DNA from: Actinomycetota bacterium
GTDB taxonomy: Bacteria > Actinomycetota > Humimicrobiia > Humimicrobiales > Humimicrobiaceae
Direction: 5' to 3'
Length of the DNA stretch: 6,329 bases
Assembly (NCBI GenBank): GCA_016783985.1
Contig: JADHVM010000060.1
Coordinates: forward strand, 1 to 6,329
Under the pieces are notes generated by a model. It did not search any database. It worked only from the letters and a program-made list of their open reading frames with translations, and was not told where the DNA came from. Positions 1 to 4,751 of this stretch are shown here, in pieces (the stretch's first letter is position 1; each line of letters opens with the position of its first letter). The position numbers were made by a program, and so were the translations under genes.

Positions 1-61
1 GGCTTACGGATATATCACTGGGTAGTGTGTCTTTACTACTACCTGTATATTCCTATTACTC

Positions 62-130
62 TGTATTGGTTTCAGGTACTTTTTTACTTGAGGCAGTGTA
101 TTAGCTTTCGAGTACCTTTTTGTATGAGGC
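62..130. repeat. Imperfect tandem repeat, two copies of about 33-34 bp
   Basis: Two adjacent copies, 62-94 and 97-130, agree at about 26 of 33 positions with one single-base gap. Both begin TGTATT, share GTAC followed by a T tract, and end GAGGC. The period is about 35 bp. The repeat lies exactly where the front part of the sigma-factor gene should be and ends at the point where sigma-like coding sequence resumes. No frame across 1-127 resembles sigma region 2 or the linker. With only two diverged copies it is not a CRISPR array. It could be the edge of an inserted element or a decayed repeat; its origin is unknown. Confidence 0.55.
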
Positions 131-418
131 AACAGGGAAGAACCTCTTGAAGAAACAGCCGATGACTTGATTGGAAATGATATGCTGCTGAAAAATAGTT
201 CCATATTAAAAAAAGAATTGGGTTTTGAAAACTTCAAGCTCATAGATGCTATGGGTAAACTGACAAAACTTCAGAAAGATATAATCATCTTGAAATTTGT
301 GGAAGATTTTGACTATAAAACCATAGCAAACATTTTCGGGAAAAACCAATCCACAATCAGGGGAATATTATTCAGGGCTATAACAAAACTAAAAAATGAA
401 ATTAAAAATAAAAAATAA
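128..418 (+). pseudogene. Sigma-70 family (ECF-like) sigma factor, C-terminal remnant with region 4
   Basis: The open frame from 128 encodes the back half of a small sigma factor. An acidic linker (EEPLEETADDL) is followed by a region-4 helix-turn-helix. The segment KLTKLQKDIIILKFVEDFDY and the following TIANIFGKNQSTIRGILFRA are the classic sigma-4 pattern that contacts the -35 element. The core-binding and -10-melting region 2, which should precede it, is absent: the frame has stops at 23, 89 and 125, and no other frame resembles region 2. A TTG at 167 could start an 83-residue protein, but there is no ribosome binding site and the product would lack region 2. I read it as a truncated gene. 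Its end overlaps the first possible start of the DUF5667 gene, the usual arrangement of a sigma/anti-sigma pair. An intact short region-4-only regulator is a less likely alternative. Confidence 0.7.
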
Positions 419-437
419 CAAATATATAAATAATAAT

Positions 438-1238
438 ATGAATGAGAAAACTGAAAAAATATTTAATAGGTGCTTAAAATTAATAAGCAGGGGTTACAGT
501 ATACAATATTGCCTTAAAAAATATAGCAGGTATAAGGATACACTGGAAGAATATTTTAAGACAATAAAATATCTGGAGAACCTAAAAAATATAAAGCCAA
601 AAGACATAAATATCAAAAGCAGCCTTGATAAAATCTATAGTTCTGCCAAAAACAGAACGGAACCGGATATGGATAAAACTAAAAGCAAAACTGCCGCTCC
701 TGGCTCCGGTAGAAGAGTTTCTCTCTTAAAGCCTGCCATAGTATTTATAACAGTTTTAGTAGTAACAATTCTCTCTTTCGCAGGAACAGTTTATGCTTCC
801 CAGGATAGTCTGCCGGGAGAAAATCTTTACCCGGTTAAAAGGACAGCAGAAAGCATACAGTTATTTTTCTATCCTGAATCAAAAAAAGGACAGCTTCATT
901 CCAAATTATTAAACAATAGGATATATGAAGCCGATATGTTAATGGAAGCTAGCCAGGATAGCGGTATAGAATTAATTGAAGAACTTCTGCTTGAAATTGA
1001 CGAAGAATATTATCAATGCAAAAAATATAATTTTTTTGAAGCCGGAGATGAAGAAGAAACAGTCACCACAATTAATAATATAAAGAATAAATACCGTAAT
1101 AAATACGGACAGCATAACCAGGATACAGAAGAGCATAGTGGATATAATGAGGATGCTGGAAATAAAGAAAATATGAGCAATGAAGAAAATATGGGAGAAA
1201 ATGAAAGAAACCAGAATAGAAAAGCCAACGGAAAGTAG
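438..1238 (+). CDS. DUF5667-type single-pass membrane protein, probable anti-sigma partner
   Basis: This is a 266-residue protein if started at 438; the same frame also has an ATG at 396 (280 residues) overlapping the sigma remnant. I prefer 438 because the family-like N-terminal motif (RCLKLISRGYSIQYCLKKY) then begins near residue 11, but neither start has a clear ribosome binding site. Order: a cytoplasmic helical segment (1-75), a basic linker, one membrane helix at about 98-121 (KPAIVFITVLVVTILSFAGT), then the hallmark SLPGENLYPVKR at about 124-135, a helical region, and a low-complexity Asn/Glu-rich tail with NEENM-like repeats from about 213. DUF5667 genes often follow ECF sigma genes, and the protein is presumed to hold the sigma factor at the membrane; that role is inference. 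Because the upstream sigma gene is truncated, this protein may have lost its partner. Confidence 0.72.
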   Translation: MNEKTEKIFNRCLKLISRGYSIQYCLKKYSRYKDTLEEYFKTIKYLENLKNIKPKDINIKSSLDKIYSSAKNRTEPDMDKTKSKTAAPGSGRRVSLLKPAIVFITVLVVTILSFAGTVYASQDSLPGENLYPVKRTAESIQLFFYPESKKGQLHSKLLNNRIYEADMLMEASQDSGIELIEELLLEIDEEYYQCKKYNFFEAGDEEETVTTINNIKNKYRNKYGQHNQDTEEHSGYNEDAGNKENMSNEENMGENERNQNRKANGK

Positions 1239-1343
1239 GTATTAGAACCTGTAGGTCAAATAAATTTTATATCCCTGTATCATATTGATCCTCTCTTGCA
1301 ACTTTTTAACCGGAACCTAAATTTTAATAGATGGCTAACACTA
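1239..1343. other. Intergenic gap between convergent genes
   Basis: An AT-rich 105-bp gap separates the ends of the DUF5667 gene (+) and the dehydrogenase gene (-). I found no stem-loop with a T tract on either strand, so how the two converging transcripts end is not visible. Confidence 0.5.
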
Positions 1344-2132
1344 CTATATCAGCTGGCGCTTATTAAATGGTAAAGTTATAAATCTCCAAATTGTTTTTGC
1401 TTTTGTCAACCAGACTATATGTGCATCGTTTTTAGTATTTGCAAGCATTTTAGGAATGAAGAACTTAGCTACTGTTTCAGGCTTATCGGCAAGGATATTA
1501 AATATAAATCTAAAACTCTTATCCCTTATTACAGGAGACTCATCACCCTCAGGTGTTTTAGTGATGAAATCAGTCAGCATCATACCAGGTGACAGCCGTC
1601 CTGCCATAACAGATGTACCTTTAAGTTCTTTTGCTAATGCCTTTGTAAAATATGTCAGTGCCCGCTTTGATGTGCCATATAGAATTGTTTTTTTTTGTAT
1701 CATATTATTAGAGCCTAATCCCTCCATATTCCATATCTGACCGCCGCCTTGAATGAGCATATTTTTTGCAGCAATCTGAGAGCCATAAATTACCCCTTTT
1801 ATATTGACATCTATAATTGCATCAACGTAGGATGCTTCAGTTTCATAGCAAAACTCATAAGGGCAATTTTGGCCTGCGTTGTTAATCCATATATCAACCC
1901 GTCTCCATTTATCTACTGATTGCTTCCATAGGGCTTCAATCTCATTTCTATTTTTTACATTACAAGGAACAAAAAAAATCTTGCTTTCAAATCCGTCAAA
2001 CTCATTTTTTAGTGCCTCTGAAAGCTTTTCACCTCTTCCAGATATGGTGACATTGCAACCAGCTTTTATAAACTCTTTTGCCATGCAAAGCCCAATTCCT
2101 CTTGTACTCCCGGTTATAATAACATTTTTCAT
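1344..2132 (-). CDS. Short-chain dehydrogenase/reductase resembling chlorophyll(ide) b reductase (NYC1/NOL)
   Basis: This 262-residue cytoplasmic oxidoreductase has a Rossmann fold. The nucleotide-binding motif TGSTRGIG is at 7-14, with SGRG at 31-34 suggesting NADP(H). CNV at 57-59 contacts adenine, NNAG is at 84-87, and the catalytic pair is Y152/K156 in YGTSK. The segment before the tyrosine reads GGGQIWNMEGLGS, with the candidate catalytic Ser141 eleven residues before Tyr152. That spacing and the NM-x-G-x-GS pattern recall plant NYC1/NOL chlorophyll(ide) b reductases, as do the following LSPGMMLTDF and a stretch around KPETVAKFFIPKML. The resemblance is from memory, not a search. Nothing else here suggests photosynthesis, so the substrate is unknown. 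The start is supported by GGGGAG eight bases upstream. The gene stands alone and converges with the DUF5667 gene. Confidence 0.85.
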   Translation of the reverse strand: MKNVIITGSTRGIGLCMAKEFIKAGCNVTISGRGEKLSEALKNEFDGFESKIFFVPCNVKNRNEIEALWKQSVDKWRRVDIWINNAGQNCPYEFCYETEASYVDAIIDVNIKGVIYGSQIAAKNMLIQGGGQIWNMEGLGSNNMIQKKTILYGTSKRALTYFTKALAKELKGTSVMAGRLSPGMMLTDFITKTPEGDESPVIRDKSFRFIFNILADKPETVAKFFIPKMLANTKNDAHIVWLTKAKTIWRFITLPFNKRQLI

Positions 2133-2140
2133 AAAATTAT

Positions 2141-2146
2141 CTCCCC
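2141..2146 (-). promoter_or_regulatory. Ribosome binding site of the dehydrogenase gene
   Basis: GGGGAG on the minus strand, with 8 bases to the ATG at 2132. It fixes the start codon. Confidence 0.75.
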
Positions 2147-2172
2147 GTAATTAGTAATTGCCTCTCTTTCAT

Positions 2173-2203
2173 TTGACGGATATGTCGAAAAGTATTATAT
2201 AAT
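2173..2203 (+). promoter_or_regulatory. Possible plus-strand promoter with operator-like motif
   Basis: TTGACG (2173-2178) is followed after 17 bases by TATATA (2196-2201), or after 19 bases by TATAAT (2198-2203). The -35 lies in TTGACGGATATGTC, which differs at only two of 14 positions from the sequence at the ribbon-helix-helix promoter (6063-6076). No convincing gene follows on the plus strand before fic. A minus-strand TATAAT at 2194-2199 in the same AT-rich stretch could instead serve the dehydrogenase gene. Confidence 0.3.
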
Positions 2204-2505
2204 TTTTATTATATATTAGGAAATTTTAAGAAGTACTGTTTTAAGGTATGTAATACGCAGCTGTCTTTGCATCTGATAATAGTGAAAGTAGTTAGAACCT
2301 TCTTCAATATTGTGGAAATTAGGAAAGATTTGTTAGATTTTATTCTTGATCCTGTCTATTCTCTGAAAGATATCCACAATATCAATATTTGTATTGGCTG
2401 CGTCTAATAGAGCCAGCCATAAATATTGAAATTTCGAACCAATTTTTAAAAGCAATTATTAAGCTTAGAGAATTTATATTTTGATTAAAGAAATATCATA
2501 ATGCC
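2204..2505. other. Non-coding stretch, possibly a decayed gene
   Basis: No gene with a start and ribosome binding site is visible. One plus-strand frame stays open for about 78 codons up to a TAA at 2405-2407 and ends in SLKDIHNINICIGCV, loosely like the D-x-x-I-x-x-CIGC segment of flavodoxin-like FMN reductases. This could be a remnant or chance. Two inverted repeats occur: ATATTGTGGA (2307-2316) with TCCACAATAT (2373-2382), and TGGCTG (2395-2400) with CAGCCA (2414-2419). Neither is followed by a T tract. Confidence 0.35.
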
Positions 2506-2509
2506 CAAA

Positions 2510-2557
2510 CCTAACAATTACTTGACTGATGTAAGGTTTACTGTTATAATCCTAACA
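2510..2557. promoter_or_regulatory. Three operator-like half-sites around the fic promoter
   Basis: CCTAACA occurs at 2510-2516 and again at 2551-2557, with an inverted near-copy (TGTAAGG, reverse complement CCTTACA) at 2530-2536. Centres are 20-21 bp apart, about two helical turns each. They flank the -35 box and the -10 box. The first two extend to a 9-of-10 inverted repeat, AAACCTAACA (2507-2516) with TGTAAGGTTT (2530-2539). Binding by a repressor, perhaps the Fic protein's own winged helix, is inference. Confidence 0.4.
2522..2550 (+). promoter_or_regulatory. Sigma-70-type promoter of fic
   Basis: TTGACT (2522-2527) is separated by exactly 17 bases from a perfect TATAAT (2545-2550). Transcription should begin near 2557, leaving a leader of about 23 bases with no Shine-Dalgarno sequence before the ATG at 2580. 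The leader carries the 8-bp palindrome AACATGTT (2566-2573). Confidence 0.75.
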
Positions 2558-2579
2558 ACTAAAACAACATGTTAATACA

Positions 2580-3728
2580 ATGGGAATAGGTAAATTAGTT
2601 CAACAACCTAACGGATATAAAGCTTTTATTCCAGATAAGTTTCCCCCAAGAGAAAAGATTGTTTTAAATACAAAAACTCAGCAATTACATGCGAAAGCAG
2701 TTCTTATGCTTGGTAAGCTTGATGGAATAACTCAGCTACTTCCTGATCTTGATTTTTTTATTTTAATGTATATAAGAAAGGAAGCTACTAAATCAAGTGA
2801 AATTGAAGGCACAAAAGCAACAATAGTTGATGTTATCAAGACAGAATCTCAAATAGAGTATAGGTATCCAAGAGATGTTGAGAGAATCCTTCATTATATA
2901 CAAGCTATGGAATATGGCCTTAAAAGGCTTGAAACCCTACCTTTATCTTTAAGGTTTATAATGGAAATTCACAAGATGCTGCTTGAAGATACTGCTGATG
3001 CGCCTGGTAAAACTCCTGGAGAATTTAGAAAATCACAAAATTGGATAGGGGGAGGATCTTTAAACACAGCAACTTTCATTCCTCCTACTCCATCAGAAAT
3101 GAATAGATGTCTTGATGATTTTGAAAAATTCTTATATGCAGCAGATGATTATACACCACTAATCAAAGCTGCACTTTTACATGCACAATTTGAAACAATT
3201 CACCCATTTTTGGACGGCAACGGCAGGACTGGGAGACTTATTACTACATTTTATCTCTGTAAATTAGGTATTCTTGAAAGACCTGTTTTATATCTTTCTG
3301 ATTATTTTTTAAAGAACCAACAAGAATATTACAATTCTTTAGCTAAATACCACAGTGTAGATAGTGATATAACTACTTGGTTAGATTTTTTCCTTGATGG
3401 TGTAGCTATAATAGCAAGTGAAGCAATTGAAACCTCAAAGAAAATAAATTCTTTAAGGATAAAAGATTTATTAAAAATTCAGACACTAGGAAAACGTGCA
3501 AAGAATGGAATTATTGTTCTAGAAAAATTATACAATCTACCTATTATTAAAGTAAAAAAAGTTGAAGAATGGACTGGCTTATCGCGGCCACAAGCTAATG
3601 AATTGGTAAAAAAATTTGTTGAGATTGGTGTTCTAGAACAAATAAATAAAAAAGTTGAGTATGATCGGGAATTTTGGTATAAAAAATACATGGATTTATT
3701 TATCAGTAAAGAAGAGTCTAAATACTAG
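2580..3728 (+). CDS. Fic-domain protein, class II, with C-terminal winged helix (predicted AMP-transferase)
   Basis: This 382-residue cytoplasmic protein should move AMP (or another nucleotide phosphate) onto a target hydroxyl. An N-terminal Fic_N region (about 10-95) carries the inhibitory motif S72-x-x-x-E76-G77 inside SSEIEGTKAT. In class II Fic proteins this glutamate blocks ATP positioning. The Fic core follows: PGEFRKSQNWIG (146-157), the target-docking flap TFIPPTP (165-171), and the full active site HPFLDGNGRTGR (208-219) with catalytic H208 and phosphate-binding N214/R216/R219. The C-terminal part (about 309-370) looks like a winged helix; WTGLSRPQANELVKKF is a likely recognition region. 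All key residues are present, so the enzyme is probably active and self-inhibited. The start fits the family N-terminus but lacks a ribosome binding site. No partner antitoxin is adjacent. The stop codon directly touches the convergent tRNA gene. Confidence 0.92.
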   Translation: MGIGKLVQQPNGYKAFIPDKFPPREKIVLNTKTQQLHAKAVLMLGKLDGITQLLPDLDFFILMYIRKEATKSSEIEGTKATIVDVIKTESQIEYRYPRDVERILHYIQAMEYGLKRLETLPLSLRFIMEIHKMLLEDTADAPGKTPGEFRKSQNWIGGGSLNTATFIPPTPSEMNRCLDDFEKFLYAADDYTPLIKAALLHAQFETIHPFLDGNGRTGRLITTFYLCKLGILERPVLYLSDYFLKNQQEYYNSLAKYHSVDSDITTWLDFFLDGVAIIASEAIETSKKINSLRIKDLLKIQTLGKRAKNGIIVLEKLYNLPIIKVKKVEEWTGLSRPQANELVKKFVEIGVLEQINKKVEYDREFWYKKYMDLFISKEESKY

Positions 3729-3802
3729 TGGCTGGGGAGGGGGGATTCGAACCTCCGCCCTACGGTCCAGAGCCGCATGTCCTACCACTAGACTACTCCC
3801 CA
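3729..3802 (-). tRNA. tRNA-Gln (anticodon CUG), CCA encoded
   Basis: The reverse strand folds as a cloverleaf. Acceptor TGGGGAG pairs with CTCCCCA, followed by discriminator G and an encoded CCA at 3731-3729. The D arm is GTCT-AGTGGTA-GGAC. The anticodon arm is TGCGG, loop CTCTGGA, CCGTA, so the anticodon is CTG, reading CAG (Gln). The variable loop is GGGC, and the T arm is GGAGG-TTCGAAT-CCCCC. The T stem contains one A-C mismatch (third pair, 51-63), which is unusual. The mature 5' end is at 3802. The U1-G start of the acceptor and G73 suit glutamine. Its 3' end meets the fic stop codon with no gap, so its terminator, if any, must lie inside fic on the opposite strand. Confidence 0.93.
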
Positions 3803-3808
3803 GTATGA

Positions 3809-3826
3809 ATAGCATTATAATGCTAT
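3809..3826. promoter_or_regulatory. 18-bp perfect palindrome holding the likely tRNA -10 box
   Basis: ATAGCATTATAATGCTAT is its own reverse complement. It contains TATAAT on the minus strand (3819 to 3814), 11 bases before the mature tRNA 5' end, the right distance for a short-leader tRNA promoter. No good -35 lies 16-18 bases upstream. TTGCCA (3848 to 3843) is 17 bases from a weaker TAGCAT overlapping the palindrome. Because it is symmetrical, the plus strand also carries TATAAT (3816-3821). Confidence 0.45.
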
Positions 3827-3999
3827 CAGAAATTTTATAATGTGGCAAAATATAATAGTGTAAAAGACTAAAAAATGATATGAATATTTATATACTATAA
3901 CCAGGGCCCATAAATTTTGTAAAAGCTTATAATTAAAGTAGTGGAATTGCATAAAAAATAACAGAGTATTGAATTATTCAGTTTTTCTTATATAAAAAG

Positions 4000-4019
4000 T
4001 AAAGATGTTGTTATCTTTA
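4000..4019 (-). terminator. Candidate terminator of the iscS-iscU-zinc-ribbon cassette
   Basis: TAAAGAT (4000-4006) and ATCTTTA (4013-4019) form a 7-bp stem with a 6-base loop. On the minus strand the stem is followed, after one base, by a run of five T (3998-3994), about 30 bases beyond the zinc-ribbon stop. The stem is AT-rich and therefore weak, but position and direction fit. Confidence 0.5.
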
Positions 4020-4049
4020 TTCATAATCTTATTTTACTACTGTATATTC

Positions 4050-4241
4050 CTATAATTCCACTCCGCAATTGGGACATTTTTCCATTTTATCTGAAACCGG
4101 ATAGCTGCATTCTGTACAATGGCTGACTTTGAAATTGCAGAAAGAACAATATTCCACTTTGCTGCTCTCCAGCTCCATGTCACAATAAGGGCATCTGCAT
4201 GGTGCTTTTCCACCTTTGCTTTTTGATTCTTTTTTAGTCAT
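4050..4241 (-). CDS. Small double zinc-ribbon protein
   Basis: This is a 63-residue basic protein whose core is two four-cysteine zinc ribbons. Counting from the ATG at 4241, the first uses C17/C20 (CPYC) and C32/C35 (CSFC), the second C42/C45 (CTEC) and C56/C59 (CPNC); one further cysteine is at C15. An upstream in-frame ATG at 4253 would give 67 residues, but GGGAG lies five bases before 4241 and nothing precedes 4253, so I chose 4241. It is the last gene of the cassette, 17 bases after the iscU stop, and is probably co-transcribed and co-translated with it. Zinc ribbons bind metals, nucleic acids or proteins. A link to Fe-S assembly rests on position only, and I do not recognise a named family. 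Confidence 0.75.
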   Translation of the reverse strand: MTKKESKSKGGKAPCRCPYCDMELESSKVEYCSFCNFKVSHCTECSYPVSDKMEKCPNCGVEL

Positions 4242-4246
4242 ATAGA

Positions 4247-4251
4247 CTCCC
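4247..4251 (-). promoter_or_regulatory. Ribosome binding site deciding the zinc-ribbon start
   Basis: GGGAG on the minus strand with a 5-base spacer to the ATG at 4241. It overlaps the alternative upstream ATG (4253), which therefore cannot use it. Confidence 0.65.
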
Positions 4252-4258
4252 ATTTATA

Positions 4259-4642
4259 CTATTTTTTATTTTTTTGTTTTTCCTTGTAATTCTCGATAGC
4301 CCTGTGCAATGCATCTGCGCCCAGATTTGAGCAGTGAAGTTTGTTTTTAGGCAATCCGCCGAGCTCTTTTGCAACATTTTTATTAGAAATTTTTAATGCT
4401 TCGTCCAGGGTTTTCCCTTTAGCCATCTCACTGACCATGCTGGATACTGCAATTGCTGCACCGCATCCGAAAGTCTTAAATTTTACATCATTAATTTTAT
4501 TATCCTTAACTTTTATATAGAAAGTCATCATATCGCCGCAGACAGGGTTTCCGATTTCACCTATGCCGTCTGCATCTTTTATTTCTCCAACATTTCTTGG
4601 AGACATAAAATGCTCCATTACTTTTTTGCTATACATAAACAT
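4259..4642 (-). CDS. iscU: IscU/NifU N-terminal-type Fe-S cluster scaffold protein
   Basis: The protein has 127 residues, the normal length for IscU, and should build [2Fe-2S] or [4Fe-4S] clusters and pass them to target proteins. The opening YSKKVMEHFMSPRNVGEI is typical. The three ligand cysteines are present: C35 in GNPVCGD (with the regulatory aspartate D37), C60 in FGCGAAIA, and C104 in LHCSNLGADAL. The family motif LGGLPKNKLHCS replaces the LPPVK chaperone-docking motif of E. coli IscU, as in NifU-type and archaeal members. AGAGG lies five bases before the ATG at 4642. It sits downstream of the iscS-like gene, 109 bases away, with its own possible promoter in the gap. All residues needed for a working scaffold are visible, in contrast to the partner IscS. 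Confidence 0.93.
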   Translation of the reverse strand: MFMYSKKVMEHFMSPRNVGEIKDADGIGEIGNPVCGDMMTFYIKVKDNKINDVKFKTFGCGAAIAVSSMVSEMAKGKTLDEALKISNKNVAKELGGLPKNKLHCSNLGADALHRAIENYKEKQKNKK

Positions 4643-4647
4643 TGGTA

Positions 4648-4652
4648 CCTCT
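4648..4652 (-). promoter_or_regulatory. Ribosome binding site of iscU
   Basis: AGAGG on the minus strand, 5 bases before the ATG at 4642. A second in-frame ATG at 4636 would be 11 bases away, so 4642 is favoured. Confidence 0.6.
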
Positions 4653-4713
4653 TTTCAAAAAAATGTAAATTATCTTGTATTTTATATTCTATACAGGCTT
4701 TAAAATTTAAACA

Positions 4714-4742
4714 AATATATTATTTTAAGTTGTTTCTTTCAA
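4714..4742 (-). promoter_or_regulatory. Possible internal promoter for iscU and the zinc-ribbon gene
   Basis: On the minus strand TTGAAA (4742-4737) is separated by 17 bases from TATATT (4719-4714), each matching 5 of 6 consensus bases. Initiation near 4707 would leave a leader of about 65 bases. It would let iscU be made independently of the unusual iscS. Confidence 0.45.
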
Positions 4743-4751
4743 GTAATTTGT

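Noticed and set aside
62..130. Possible CRISPR array
   Set aside because: Only two diverged copies with almost no spacer between them, and no cas genes nearby.
4..243. Minus-strand open frame of 79 codons over the repeat and the sigma remnant
   Set aside because: It overlaps the clear sigma region-4 frame, has no family resemblance that I recognise, and part of it runs through repeat DNA.
2580..3728. fic as half of a Fic/antitoxin (FicT/FicA, Doc/Phd) pair
   Set aside because: The inhibitory S-x-x-x-E-G motif is inside the protein (72-77), and no small partner gene lies next to it.
2500..3731. fic as a full integrated island bounded by tRNA att repeats
   Set aside because: I saw no second copy of the tRNA 3' end in the window and no integrase, so only the adjacency is supported.
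3655..3840. Plus-strand open frame over the fic end and tRNA
   Set aside because: It is a shadow of fic and the tRNA complement, with no independent coding signal.
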